A stretch of 64,000 bases of DNA from Comamonas sp. (lineage in GTDB: Bacteria > Pseudomonadota > Gammaproteobacteria > Burkholderiales > Burkholderiaceae_C): positions 1-64,000 of the forward strand of contig NZ_SPEY01000018.1 in assembly GCF_009360615.1 (NCBI RefSeq). The letters run 5' to 3'. A program made the position numbers and the translations under genes. The notes under the pieces are model-generated. The model made no database searches, had not been told where the DNA came from, and worked only from the letters and a program-made list of their open reading frames with translations. Below, piece by piece: positions 50,891 to 61,380 of the stretch (within the stretch, counting starts at the first letter, position 1; every line of letters starts with the position of its first letter).

Positions 50891-50900
50891 AAAAGCGTGG

Positions 50901-50924
50901 CGGGCACCGAGCCTTCGGTGCCCG
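50901..50924 (+). terminator. Perfect hairpin upstream of metF
   Basis: 10-bp stem CGGGCACCGA / TCGGTGCCCG with a GCCT loop. There is no T-run, and an ATG lies three bases later (50928). It could end the tlyA transcript or fold in the metF leader. Confidence 0.5.
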
Positions 50925-50957
50925 TCCATGACCCAGGATTCAGAGACACAGACCGCC

Positions 50958-51785
50958 ATGAGCTTTCCCGTCAGCTTCGAGTTTTTCCCCACCAAGACGC
51001 CCGAAGGCGCTGCCAAGCATGTGGGCGTGCGCCAGGCCCTGTATGCGCGCAGGCCCGAGTTCTGCTCCGTGACCTATGGTGCGGGCGGATCGACCCAGGC
51101 TGGCACCTTCACCATGGTGCGCGACATCCAGAACGAGGGCGTGGGCGCGGCCTCGCACTTTTCCTGCATCGGCGCCACGCATGAAAAAGTGCGTGCCGAG
51201 CTGAACGAACTCAAGGCCATGGGCGTCAAGCGCATCGTCGCCTTGCGCGGCGACCTGCCCAGCGGCTACGGCCTGGGCGGCGAGTTCCAGTACGCCAGCG
51301 ATCTGGTGGCTTTCGTGCGTCAGGAGTTCGGCGACTGGTTTCACATCGAAGTTGCCGCCTATCCCGAAACTCACCCTCAAGCAAAGTCCCCTCGCAGCGA
51401 TCTGGACGCATTTGTTGCTAAAGTGCGCGCTGGTGCAGATTCCGCCATCACGCAATACTTCTACAATGCCGACGCATACATGCGCTTTGTCGATGAGGTG
51501 AGGGCTCTGGGGCTCGACGTGCCGGTCGTGCCAGGAATCATGCCGATTACCAGCTCTACACAGCTGATGCGCTTCTCGGATGCATGTGGTGCCGAGATTC
51601 CGCGCTGGATTCGTCTGCGTCTGCAGGCGTTCGGAGATGACACCGCTTCCATTCGTGCGTTCGGTCTGGATGTCGTGACTCATCTATGCGAGCAGTTGCG
51701 CAGCCAGGGGGCTCCCGGGCTGCACTTCTATACGATGAACCAGAGCGTCGCCACTCTGGAGATCTGCGACCGTCTGGGTCTGTAA
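50958..51785 (+). CDS. metF: Methylenetetrahydrofolate reductase
   Basis: 275 residues from ATG 50958 (MSFPVSFEFFPTKTPEG), the usual start relative to the VSFEFFP strand. An in-frame ATG at 50928 adds ten residues but abuts a strong hairpin. The FAD-binding TIM barrel shows SVTYGAGGST, IVALRGDLPSGYG, EVAAYPETHPQA, DSAITQYFYNAD and VVPGIMPITSSTQLMRF. It reduces methylene-THF to methyl-THF for methionine synthesis. It lies close to ahcY, another methyl-cycle gene, but tlyA and repeats separate them and its own leader shows no SAH aptamer. Confidence 0.96.
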   Translation: MSFPVSFEFFPTKTPEGAAKHVGVRQALYARRPEFCSVTYGAGGSTQAGTFTMVRDIQNEGVGAASHFSCIGATHEKVRAELNELKAMGVKRIVALRGDLPSGYGLGGEFQYASDLVAFVRQEFGDWFHIEVAAYPETHPQAKSPRSDLDAFVAKVRAGADSAITQYFYNADAYMRFVDEVRALGLDVPVVPGIMPITSSTQLMRFSDACGAEIPRWIRLRLQAFGDDTASIRAFGLDVVTHLCEQLRSQGAPGLHFYTMNQSVATLEICDRLGL

Positions 51786-51858
51786 GCCAAAAGCTTGCCG
51801 GCCGCGAGGCGGCCGGTCTTGGGCGGCTCTCACTTGAGCTTTCAAGGAGATTGCGCCC

Positions 51859-52602
51859 GTGCAACCGAAATTTTGGCGCCTGCGTTGTTGTCAGTGGATA
51901 GGTCTTGCCGTCGTTACCGCGACCATGGCCGGCTGTGCTCCGCTGCCAGAGAAGCCCGAGGAACAGGCCCCCGTCGTTCAGAGCCAGCCCCGAAAGAAGG
52001 GCGCGCCGGCCAGTGTCTCCGCGCCCCTGCTGCCCGATGCCTATGCGCGCAGCAACTATCGGGACAAAGGCCTGGGCGTCAAGGCCAACAAGCCTGCGGA
52101 TGCCGACAAGGCAGACCTGCCCGAAGACAGCAACAAGTACGAGCTGAGCCCCCCGCGTGAAAGCGACCAGGCGGGGCTGGCCTCCTGGTATGGCGAGCAG
52201 TTTCATGGGCGCAAGACCGCCAGCGGCGAGCGCTTTGACAGCATGGATTTGACGGCGGCGCACAAGACCCTGCCTTTCGGAACGCGCGTGTGCGTGCGCA
52301 GCTCCGTCACCGGCAAGAGCGTGGTGGTGCGTATCAATGACCGTGGTCCCTTTGCGCCCGGCCGTGTCATCGACCTGAGCAAGGCTGCGGCCCAGGAGCT
52401 GGGCATGCTGGGCCTGGGTATCAAGCCTGTGGAACTGTGGCAGCTGGATGCCGATGAGGACGAGTGCCCGGCCACGCTCAACGCATCGAGCCGAAAGCGT
52501 CACCCCAGCGTGGCGCAGGGCGCTGCCGCCGCCAAGACGCGCGCCGCGTCGGCACATCAGCCCACGCGCAAGGTGTGCCAGACCTCCAGGCGAAAACGCT
52601 GA
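51859..52602 (+). CDS. rlpA: Septal ring lytic transglycosylase RlpA-like lipoprotein
   Basis: 247 residues from a GTG with AAGGAGA ahead. The lipoprotein signal ends in TATMAGC, so it is anchored through that Cys. A disordered linker (about 30-100) leads to the double-psi beta-barrel (GLASWYGEQFHGRKTASGER, then AAHKTLPFGTRVCVRS, VVRINDRGPFAPGRVIDLSK). A basic tail replaces the SPOR domain found in many RlpA proteins, so septal targeting through denuded glycan may be absent. RlpA cleaves peptidoglycan strands lacking stem peptides. Confidence 0.92.
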   Translation: MQPKFWRLRCCQWIGLAVVTATMAGCAPLPEKPEEQAPVVQSQPRKKGAPASVSAPLLPDAYARSNYRDKGLGVKANKPADADKADLPEDSNKYELSPPRESDQAGLASWYGEQFHGRKTASGERFDSMDLTAAHKTLPFGTRVCVRSSVTGKSVVVRINDRGPFAPGRVIDLSKAAAQELGMLGLGIKPVELWQLDADEDECPATLNASSRKRHPSVAQGAAAAKTRAASAHQPTRKVCQTSRRKR

Positions 52603-52715
52603 GCTGCACAGCGCGCAACGGGCGCCAGCCGGCCCAGCAAGGAGCAGGGCGGCTCGCCCTGGCATGGGCCGTGCCCGGCCACCAGCAACGGTATTCAGCG
52701 CCCTGGCGGACGCAA

Positions 52716-53582
52716 TCAGCCACCCGACTCCAGCGTGAATCCAGCATTGCTGTCCTGACCCAGCAGCTTGACCAGCTGCGGCATGGCGGGCTTGAGCTGC
52801 TCCTTGAGACTGAACGGCGGATTGATCAGGAACATGCCGCTGGCGGGCAGGCCGCCGCGCTCCGAGGTCTTGTTGCTCTTGACCGTGAGCGTGGCATGCA
52901 GCCAGCTCTTGCCGGCCTTGGTGGCCATGGTCTTGAGCCGCTTGGGCAGGTCATGGGCCTCGGGGCGCGGGATGATGGGGTACCAGACGGCGTAAGTGCC
53001 GGTAGGGAAGCGCTTGAGGCTGTCCGCCACCATGTCCAGCACACGACCATAGTCGCTCTTCAGTTCATAGCTGGGATCGCAGAGCAGCAATGCGCGGCGC
53101 GAGGGTGGAGGCAGGAATTTCTTCACACCTTCAAAGCCGTCCTCGTGCAGGATGGCGACCTGGCGCCGCACTTCCAGCTGGGCCATGTTGCCGGTCAGCG
53201 AGCGCATGTCGGTGGGGTGCAGCTCGAAGGCCTTGAGGCGATCGTGACCGCGCAGCAGCGCCTGGGAGATGAAGGGCGAGCCGGGGTAGTTGCGGATGGC
53301 ATTGCCCTGGTTGAAGCGGCGCACCATCTGCAGGTAGTCCTGCAGCACCGGGGCCAGCTCTTCCTCCTTGGCGGCAGCCAGACGCAGCACGCCTTCTTCG
53401 GCCTCGCCGCTCTTGCTGGCGTAGTCGCCGTCCAGGCGGTACAGGCCGGCTCCGCCGTGGGTGTCGAGCACCGTCAGCGCAGCCTCTTTTTGCGTGAGGT
53501 ATTGCACGGTGGCAATCAGAACGGTGTGCTTGAGCACATCGGCGTGATTGCCTGCATGGAAGGCGTGGCGGTAACTGAACAT
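52716..53582 (-). CDS. rlmJ: 23S rRNA (adenine(2030)-N(6))-methyltransferase RlmJ
   Basis: 288 residues from the ATG giving MFSYRHAFHAGNHADVLKHT, the invariant RlmJ start; nine further in-frame codons upstream are not expected. YRLDGDYASKSGEAEEGVLR and the catalytic DPSYELKSDYGRV (DPPY-type motif) are visible. The C-terminus NPPFSLKEQLKPAMPQLVKL is typical. It methylates A2030 of 23S rRNA. It is convergent with rlpA and divergent from rplM. Confidence 0.96.
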   Translation of the reverse strand: MFSYRHAFHAGNHADVLKHTVLIATVQYLTQKEAALTVLDTHGGAGLYRLDGDYASKSGEAEEGVLRLAAAKEEELAPVLQDYLQMVRRFNQGNAIRNYPGSPFISQALLRGHDRLKAFELHPTDMRSLTGNMAQLEVRRQVAILHEDGFEGVKKFLPPPSRRALLLCDPSYELKSDYGRVLDMVADSLKRFPTGTYAVWYPIIPRPEAHDLPKRLKTMATKAGKSWLHATLTVKSNKTSERGGLPASGMFLINPPFSLKEQLKPAMPQLVKLLGQDSNAGFTLESGG

Positions 53583-53914
53583 AGAGATGGATGGTAACCA
53601 GCAGGGCAAGAGGGGAACAGCACTTTTTACCCTGTGGTCTTTAAAGGCTGTCGGCGCCTGGGTGCAGAGGGAGAAACAGGCGCTAGGGGCTGTTTCACAA
53701 CAGGCTGCTGCACGAAAACACGCAGATTCTGGCGTTTTTGTATAATGGCGGGCTTCGCAGCGATTTTATGGTTCCCGCGGCGAAGGCTTGGGCCAAGTTT
53801 AAATGGGTCCGAGTAACCCCGCCTAAGAGGCTTCCTTTAAAAGACCTGTCTTTTTCAAGAAGAAGCACCGACCGCGGAAAAGGGACCGCCAAACCCTCTT
53901 GAAAGAGAAAACTC
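53583..53914 (+). promoter_or_regulatory. rplM promoter and leader region
   Basis: A perfect -10 TATAAT at 53741-53746 follows GGCGTTTTTG; no good -35 was found. The roughly 165-nt leader up to the rplM ATG could hold a ribosomal-protein autoregulatory structure (the L13 operon is self-regulated in E. coli), but I could not assign a defined fold. No gene was seen in the remaining sequence. Confidence 0.55.
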
Positions 53915-54343
53915 ATGTCTACATTCAGCGCAAAGCCCGCTGAGGTGCAACACGAGTGGTTTGTGATTGACGCCACCGATAAGGTGCTCGGACGTGTCGC
54001 CAGCGAAGTGGCACTCCGTCTGCGCGGCAAGCACAAGGCCATTTACACACCTCACGTTGACACCGGTGACTACATCGTCATCATCAACGCCTCCAAGCTC
54101 AAGGTCACTGGTACCAAGAACCTGGACAAGGTGTACTACCGTCACTCCGGTTTCCCCGGTGGCATCACTGCTACCAACTTCCGCGACCTGCAAGCCAAGT
54201 TCCCTGGCCGTGCTCTCGAGAAGGCCGTCAAGGGCATGCTGCCCAAGGGTCCTCTGGGCTACGCCATGATCAAGAAGCTGAAGGTTTACGGCGGTGCTGA
54301 GCACCCCCATACCGCACAGCAGCCTAAGGCTCTGGAAATCTAA
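53915..54343 (+). CDS. rplM: 50S ribosomal protein L13
   Basis: 142 residues, exactly the usual size. The typical segments are [48 protein letters not shown] and [13 protein letters not shown], ending with [14 protein letters not shown]. It is an early assembly protein of the large subunit. It is followed 10 bp later by rpsI, the universal pair. Confidence 0.99.
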   Translation: MSTFSAKPAEVQHEWFVIDATDKVLGRVASEVALRLRGKHKAIYTPHVDTGDYIVIINASKLKVTGTKNLDKVYYRHSGFPGGITATNFRDLQAKFPGRALEKAVKGMLPKGPLGYAMIKKLKVYGGAEHPHTAQQPKALEI

Positions 54344-54353
54344 GGAGACCTAG

Positions 54354-54746
54354 ATGATTGGTGATTGGAACAATGGCACAGGCCGTCGCAAGTCCAGCGT
54401 CGCTCGCGTGTTTCTGAAGAAGGGCTCCGGCAAGATTACTGTGAATGGCAAGGACATTCAGCAGTACTTCGGTCGCGAAACCTCCATCATGATCGCAAAG
54501 CAACCCCTGGTTCTGACTGAGAACCTGGAGACTTTCGACATTCAAGTGAACGTCCATGGCGGCGGCGAATCCGGTCAAGCCGGTGCAACCCGTCACGGCA
54601 TCACCCGTGCCCTGATCGACTATGACGCAGCTCTGAAGCCTGCACTGAGCCAAGCCGGCTTCGTGACTCGCGACGCTCGTGAAGTCGAACGTAAGAAGGT
54701 CGGTCTGCACTCCGCACGCCGCGCCAAGCAGTTCTCGAAGCGTTAA
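54354..54746 (+). CDS. rpsI: 30S ribosomal protein S9
   Basis: 130 residues. [14 protein letters not shown]-like start ([20 protein letters not shown]), then the [19 protein letters not shown] core and the basic tail ending in KRAKQFSKR-type residues ([11 protein letters not shown]), which reaches the P-site tRNA. AAGGAGA precedes the ATG. A terminator follows the stop. Confidence 0.99.
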   Translation: MIGDWNNGTGRRKSSVARVFLKKGSGKITVNGKDIQQYFGRETSIMIAKQPLVLTENLETFDIQVNVHGGGESGQAGATRHGITRALIDYDAALKPALSQAGFVTRDAREVERKKVGLHSARRAKQFSKR

Positions 54747-54764
54747 TCCGTTTCGCCTGCAGGA

Positions 54765-54786
54765 AAGACTCTTCGGAGTCTTTTCA
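54765..54786 (+). terminator. Terminator of rplM-rpsI
   Basis: Stem AAAGACTC / GAGTCTTT with a TTCG tetraloop, ending in TTTT. Confidence 0.85.
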
Positions 54787-54957
54787 GAAAAAGCCGCCTC
54801 GAATGCAAATTCCTGGCGGTTTTTTCATGGGCGGCCGCAGCCTTGTCCAGCGCTTGCGCAAAGCCCCCACTTGCACTGGCGACAAAGAGATACGGCCGGT
54901 ATTCCCGAGCCCCTTGCTGTACCATTTCAGGCAATCAAGAAACTACGGAGTAATGCC

Positions 54958-55323
54958 ATGAGCGCCGTTGCTGAAACCACGACCACCGAAATGCCTTCCC
55001 CCATCGTCTTCACCGACAGCGCTGCTGCGAAGGTGGCCGATCTGATTGCCGAAGAAGGCAATCCCGATCTGAAGCTGCGCGTTTTTGTGCAAGGTGGTGG
55101 CTGCTCCGGTTTCCAGTACGGTTTCACCTTCGACGAGATCACCAACGACGACGACACCACCATGACCAAGAACGGTGTCTCGCTGCTGATCGACTCCATG
55201 AGCTATCAGTATCTGGTGGGTGCCGAGATCGACTACAAGGAAGATCTGCAAGGAGCCCAGTTCGTGATCAAGAACCCCAATGCCTCGACCACCTGCGGTT
55301 GCGGCTCCAGCTTCTCGGTCTGA
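54958..55323 (+). CDS. erpA: Iron-sulfur cluster insertion protein ErpA
   Basis: 121 residues from ATG 54958 (CGGAG ahead). A-type carrier with the three cluster-binding Cys in [11 protein letters not shown] and [32 protein letters not shown] is the family N-terminus, and [20 protein letters not shown] the conserved centre. It delivers Fe-S clusters to apo-proteins. It stands alone between two terminators. Confidence 0.96.
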   Translation: MSAVAETTTTEMPSPIVFTDSAAAKVADLIAEEGNPDLKLRVFVQGGGCSGFQYGFTFDEITNDDDTTMTKNGVSLLIDSMSYQYLVGAEIDYKEDLQGAQFVIKNPNASTTCGCGSSFSV

Positions 55324-55377
55324 TTCAGATGATGGTCTGCGCGCCGACCGCTCGGGTCTGGTCTGCGCATATTGCTT

Positions 55378-55404
55378 AAGCCGCTGCCTGTCAGCGGCTT
55401 TTTT
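55378..55404 (+). terminator. Terminator after erpA
   Basis: Stem AAGCCGCTG / CAGCGGCTT with loop CCTGT and a T-run. It lies about 30 bp before the next gene's start codon. Confidence 0.85.
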
Positions 55405-55435
55405 ATGGCCGTGCTGCCTTGTTCCGGAGCTGCCC

Positions 55436-56860
55436 ATGGGTGAGATGCCCGCCGCACACCATAGTGCCCCCCATAAAGAAAGACTGCTGTGGCTGGTGGC
55501 CATAGGCTTTTTCATGCAGTCGCTGGACGCGACCATCCTCAACACGGCCTTGCCGGCCATGGCGACCGAGCTGGGCGAGAGTCCGATGAAGATGCAGTCG
55601 GTCATCGTGGCCTATGCGCTGACCACGGCCATGCTGATTCCGGCCACGGGCTGGGTGGCCGACCGCTTTGGCACACGGCGCGTCTATGGCTGGGCAATCG
55701 GCCTGTTCGTGCTGGGCTCGGTATTGTGCGCGCTCTCGCCCAGTCTGCCGTTCCTGATTGCGGCGCGCGTGGTGCAGGGCGTGGGCGGCGCCATGATGCT
55801 GCCCGTGGGACGGCTGGCCGTGCTGCGAACCTATCCGCGTGGCGAGTTCATTCGCGCCATGAGCTTTATCGCCATTCCCGGCCAGGTCGGGCCGCTGCTG
55901 GGGCCGACCCTGGGCGGCTGGATGGTGGAGTACGCCAGCTGGCACTGGATCTTCTGGATCAATGTACCCGTCGGCCTGATCGGGCTGTGGGCCACCTGGC
56001 GCTGGTTCCCGCGCAGTGCGCCCGTGCCCGTGCACCGCTTTGACGGCACGGGCTATGCCATGCTGGCCTTCGGCATGGTGGCGATTTCCATCGCGCTGGA
56101 CGGCCTCTCGGGCATGGGGCTGGGCATGGCGCTGGTGGTGGTTCTGATGGTGTTCGGCCTGGCCAGCCTGGCCAGCTACTGGATGCATGCGCTGCGCGTG
56201 GAGGAGCCCTTGTTCGCACCGGGCCTGTTCAAGGTGCGATCGCTGCGCGTGGGCCTGCTGGGCAATCTGTTCACCCGTTTCGGCAGCGGCGCTGCGCCGT
56301 TCCTGATCCCGCTGATGCTGCAGGTCGGCCTCAAGATGTCGCCCATGAACGCGGGGCTGATGATGCTGGCGACCGTCACCGGCAGCATGCTGGTCAAGCG
56401 TGTTGCGGTGCGCACGGTGCAGCGCTTCGGTTACAAGCGCGTGCTGCAGGTCAACTCCGTGATGCTGGCCGTGATGCTGGCCTCGTTCGGGCTGGTGGTG
56501 CCGGGAACGCCGGTCTGGTTGCTGCTGGTGCAGCTGTTCATCTTCGGCGGCTTCAACTCCATGCAGTTCTCGGCCATGAATTCGGTCACCCTCAAGGATA
56601 TGGAGGGCGAGTCGGCCAGCAGCGGCAACAGCCTGTTGTCCATGGTGCAGATGCTGGCCATGAGCATGGGCGTGGCACTGGCCGGAGCCTTGCTCACGGG
56701 CTTCAGCGATATGTGGCCGGCGCACAGCGACGAGCGCATGCAGGCCATTCGCGCCACCTTTGCGACAGTGGCTTTGATGACGCTGGCGGCGACGCTGGTG
56801 TTCAGCCAGCTCGACGCCGATGAGCCCGTGCGCCCGGCTCCCGATGGTGGTGATGCCTGA
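55436..56860 (+). CDS. DHA2-type MFS drug efflux transporter (MdtD-like)
   Basis: 474 residues from ATG 55436, with CCGGAG as ribosome site. About 14 helices. Motif D1-like FFMQSLDATILNTALPAMA lies in helix 1, loop motif GWVADRFGTRRVYGWA after helix 2, and motif C-like FIAIPGQVGPLLGPTLGGWM in helix 5, marking an antiporter. The size and motifs match MdtD (YegB). The substrate is unknown. It starts right after the erpA terminator, so it needs its own promoter or read-through. Confidence 0.92.
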   Translation: MGEMPAAHHSAPHKERLLWLVAIGFFMQSLDATILNTALPAMATELGESPMKMQSVIVAYALTTAMLIPATGWVADRFGTRRVYGWAIGLFVLGSVLCALSPSLPFLIAARVVQGVGGAMMLPVGRLAVLRTYPRGEFIRAMSFIAIPGQVGPLLGPTLGGWMVEYASWHWIFWINVPVGLIGLWATWRWFPRSAPVPVHRFDGTGYAMLAFGMVAISIALDGLSGMGLGMALVVVLMVFGLASLASYWMHALRVEEPLFAPGLFKVRSLRVGLLGNLFTRFGSGAAPFLIPLMLQVGLKMSPMNAGLMMLATVTGSMLVKRVAVRTVQRFGYKRVLQVNSVMLAVMLASFGLVVPGTPVWLLLVQLFIFGGFNSMQFSAMNSVTLKDMEGESASSGNSLLSMVQMLAMSMGVALAGALLTGFSDMWPAHSDERMQAIRATFATVALMTLAATLVFSQLDADEPVRPAPDGGDA

Positions 56861-56979
56861 AAGCTTGATCGCTGGTGGCGCTTGTCCATGAATGAGCCCA
56901 AGTTGTTTGTCCATTGAAGTCATTTCCTGAAAAGCGGCGTCAGCAATGGATGTGGAAGCATGATGGACCTCATGCCGCC

Positions 56980-57023
56980 TGGGAGTTACCCGTAGGAGAC
57001 CGGGATTTGTACGGGTTCTCCCT
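56980..57023 (+). promoter_or_regulatory. Stacked inverted repeats upstream of xdhA (candidate structured RNA or operator)
   Basis: GGGAG (56981-56985) pairs with CTCCC (57018-57022). Inside, ACCCGTA (56988-56994) pairs with TACGGGT (57010-57016), leaving small TT/T internal loops and a purine-rich 15-nt apical loop. This compact two-helix form could be an RNA aptamer or a protein operator for the purine-oxidation operon. Confidence 0.45.
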
Positions 57024-57040
57024 TGATTTTGGCCATGGAT

Positions 57041-57079
57041 ATATGACGCGCTACATAGCCCCTATGAGCGCGTCCATAT
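57041..57079. promoter_or_regulatory. Long near-perfect palindrome upstream of xdhA
   Basis: ATATG-ACGCGCT-A-CATAG, a CCC centre, then CTATG-AGCGCGT-C-CATAT. The arms pair over 17 bp with two single-base bulges. It lies about 100 bp before the xdhA ATG, a suitable distance for an activator site. Confidence 0.6.
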
Positions 57080-57128
57080 GAGAAGCTGCCCCTGCAGGCG
57101 TAGCCTTCGACCTTGACGAATGCTGCGT

Positions 57129-57145
57129 TTGGAATGCATCTTGCA
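57129..57145 (+). promoter_or_regulatory. Candidate sigma-54 promoter of xdhA
   Basis: TTGGAATGCATCTTGCA has GG and GC separated by exactly 10 bp and matches the TTGGCACG-N4-TTGCA consensus except at two positions. The predicted start is near 57157, giving a leader of about 22 nt. Confidence 0.45.
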
Positions 57146-57178
57146 TGCAGGCATTCAATCTCACCCTGTCCCACGATC

Positions 57179-58789
<1,611 letters not shown>

Positions 58790-58790
58790 A

Positions 58791-61217
58791 ATGAACCACC
58801 CCCGTGAACTGACGAATGAACTGGTGGCAGAAGCCTTTGCCGACTACCGCAAGAACCAGGCCTATCGCATCGACGAAGTGACCGAGGCCAAGGCCCATGA
58901 CCAGGGCGCCCGCGTGGGCGTCAGCCGCAAGCACGAGTCCGCACACCTGCATGTGGCCGGCGAGGCCGCCTATATCGACGACCTGCCCGAGCTGGAAGGC
59001 ACGCTGCACTGCGCCCTGGGGCTCTCGCCTGTGGCCCATGGCCGCCTGACGGCGCTGTCGCTGGAGGCCGTGCGCGCCATGCCCGAGGTGGTGGACGTGA
59101 TCACGGCGGCCGATATTCCCGGCGTCAACGACTGCGGCTCCATCATCCATGACGACCCCATTCTGTGCGATGGCGAGATTCGCTACGTGGGCCAGCCCCT
59201 GTTCGCCGTGATTGCCCGCTCGCGTGATGCGGCAAGACGCGCGGCAGCCCTGGCCAAGGCGGCCGCCACCATCAGCGAGCTGGCGCCCGTGCTGACGCCG
59301 CGCCAGGCCCATGAGCTGGGCCAGTACGTGATGCCGCCCATGCACCTGGAGCGCAGCACGCGCGAAGGCGGCGCGCGCGCCGCCATGGATGCCGCGCCGC
59401 ACCGCCTCAAGGGCTCCTTCGATGTGGGCGGGCAGGAGCAGTTCTACCTGGAGGGCCAGATCAGCTACGCGACCCCCAAGGAAGACGGGGCGGTGCATAT
59501 CCACTGTTCCACCCAGCATCCCAGCGAGATGCAGCATCTGGTGGCGCATGCGCTGGGCGTGGCTTCACACAGCGTGCATGTGGAATGCCGGCGCATGGGG
59601 GGCGGCTTTGGCGGCAAGGAGTCGCAGTCGGCGCTGTTTGCCTGCGTGGCGGCCGTGGCGGCCACCCGGCTGCAAAAGCCGGTCAAGCTGCGTCTGGACC
59701 GCGACGACGATTTCATGATCACCGGCCGCCGCCACTGCTTCTGGTATGAGTACGAAGTGGGCTATGACGATGAAGGCCGCGTGCTGGGTGCCGAGATCTC
59801 CATGGTCTCGCGCTCCGGGCATTCGGCCGATCTGTCTGCACCGGTGATGACGCGGGCGCTGTGCCATTTCGACAATGCCTACTGGCTGCCCGATGTGCTC
59901 ATGCACGGCTATATGGGCAAGACCAACACGCAGAGCAACACGGCCTTCCGCGGCTTTGGCGGGCCCCAGGGGGCGATTGCCATCGAGAACATCCTGGATA
60001 CGGTGGCGCGCAGCCTGGGCCGTGATCCGCTTGATGTGCGGCGCGTCAACTTCTATGGCAAGAGCGAGCGCAACGTCACGCCCTACGAGCAGGTCGTGAG
60101 CGATAACGTGATTCATGAGCTGGTGGCCGAGCTGGAGGAGTCCAGCGACTATCGCGCGCGCCGCGCGGCGGTGAATGCCTTCAACGCCGCCAGCCCTGTG
60201 CTCAAGCGCGGCCTGGCACTGACGCCGCTGAAGTTCGGCATCTCCTTCAATGTGGCCCACTTCAACCAGGCCGGCGCGCTGGTCCACATCTATACCGATG
60301 GCTCCATCCTCGTCAACCATGGCGGCACCGAAATGGGCCAGGGCCTGAACACCAAGGTGGCCCAGGTGGTGGCACACGAGCTGGGCGTGGCCTTCGAGAA
60401 TGTGCGTGTGACGGCCACCGATACCAGCAAGGTGGCCAACACCTCGGCCACCGCGGCCTCGACGGGGGCCGACCTCAACGGCAAGGCCGCCCAGGATGCC
60501 GCGCGTCAGCTGCGCGAGCGTCTCGCCGAATGCGCCGTGCGCCTGCATGGCGGCGATGCCCGGGACGTGCGCTTTGCCAACAATGCGGTCCAGGTCAACG
60601 GTCAGCATGTGCCATTTTCCGAGCTGGTGCGCGCCGCCTATCTGCAGCGCGTACAGCTGTGGTCGGATGGTTTCTATGCCACGCCCGGCCTGCACTGGGA
60701 TGGCAAGCGCATGAAGGGGCACCCTTTCTTCTACTTCGCCTACGGAGCAGCCGTCAGCGAGGTGGTCATCGATACCTTGACGGGTGAGTGGAAGCTGCTG
60801 CGCGCCGATGTGCTGCACGACGTGGGCCGCTCGCTGAACCCGGCCGTCGATGTGGGTCAGGTGGAGGGCGCCTTCATCCAGGGCATGGGCTGGCTGACGA
60901 CCGAGGAGCTGGTCTGGCACCCGCAAAGCGGCAAGCTCATGACCCATGCGCCCAGCACCTACAAGATTCCCACTGCCAATGACTGCCCGCCGGTCTTCAA
61001 TGTGCGTCTGTTCGAGGGCGACAACTACGAAGACTCCATCCACCGCAGCAAGGCCGTGGGTGAGCCACCGCTGCTGCTGCCGTTCTCGGTGTTTTTCGCG
61101 ATTCGCGATGCGGTGTCCGCCGCCGGTGAGCACCGCGTGAACCCGCCCCTGCAGGCGCCTGCCACGTCAGAGGCCATCCTGCGAGCAGTGGAAGCCGTTC
61201 AAGGGCACACTGGCTAG
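58791..61217 (+). CDS. xdhB: Xanthine dehydrogenase molybdopterin-binding subunit
   Basis: 808 residues from ATG 58791 with AAGGAG ahead. Mo-cofactor and substrate segments: GQEQFYLEGQISYATPKEDG, VECRRMGGGFGGKESQSALF, the Arg-containing NTAFRGFGGPQGAIAIENIL, and HGGTEMGQGLNTKVAQVVAH. The active-site Glu is in the C-terminal SKAVGEPPLLLPFSVFFAIR. It hydroxylates hypoxanthine to xanthine and then urate. It partners with XdhA, with a purine permease gene 160 bp downstream. Confidence 0.97.
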   Translation: MNHPRELTNELVAEAFADYRKNQAYRIDEVTEAKAHDQGARVGVSRKHESAHLHVAGEAAYIDDLPELEGTLHCALGLSPVAHGRLTALSLEAVRAMPEVVDVITAADIPGVNDCGSIIHDDPILCDGEIRYVGQPLFAVIARSRDAARRAAALAKAAATISELAPVLTPRQAHELGQYVMPPMHLERSTREGGARAAMDAAPHRLKGSFDVGGQEQFYLEGQISYATPKEDGAVHIHCSTQHPSEMQHLVAHALGVASHSVHVECRRMGGGFGGKESQSALFACVAAVAATRLQKPVKLRLDRDDDFMITGRRHCFWYEYEVGYDDEGRVLGAEISMVSRSGHSADLSAPVMTRALCHFDNAYWLPDVLMHGYMGKTNTQSNTAFRGFGGPQGAIAIENILDTVARSLGRDPLDVRRVNFYGKSERNVTPYEQVVSDNVIHELVAELEESSDYRARRAAVNAFNAASPVLKRGLALTPLKFGISFNVAHFNQAGALVHIYTDGSILVNHGGTEMGQGLNTKVAQVVAHELGVAFENVRVTATDTSKVANTSATAASTGADLNGKAAQDAARQLRERLAECAVRLHGGDARDVRFANNAVQVNGQHVPFSELVRAAYLQRVQLWSDGFYATPGLHWDGKRMKGHPFFYFAYGAAVSEVVIDTLTGEWKLLRADVLHDVGRSLNPAVDVGQVEGAFIQGMGWLTTEELVWHPQSGKLMTHAPSTYKIPTANDCPPVFNVRLFEGDNYEDSIHRSKAVGEPPLLLPFSVFFAIRDAVSAAGEHRVNPPLQAPATSEAILRAVEAVQGHTG

Positions 61218-61380
61218 TTTTTCCTCACAGGTGTTGTCGCCTTGCGAGGCGGCAGCCATTCTGAGTCATGGCTGTTTGCCGCGGGGCAAGGCCATATGCT
61301 GCGCCGTCCATCCGGCGGCGCAGGACCGGGCGCGTTCCTCGCGTTGCGCCTCGCATGCAAAACAACACGGAGACTATGCA

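Noticed and set aside
53747-53914. A defined ribosomal-protein leader RNA before rplM
   Set aside because: The leader has local stems, but I could not match any known L13-leader fold, so only a general promoter/leader region is reported.
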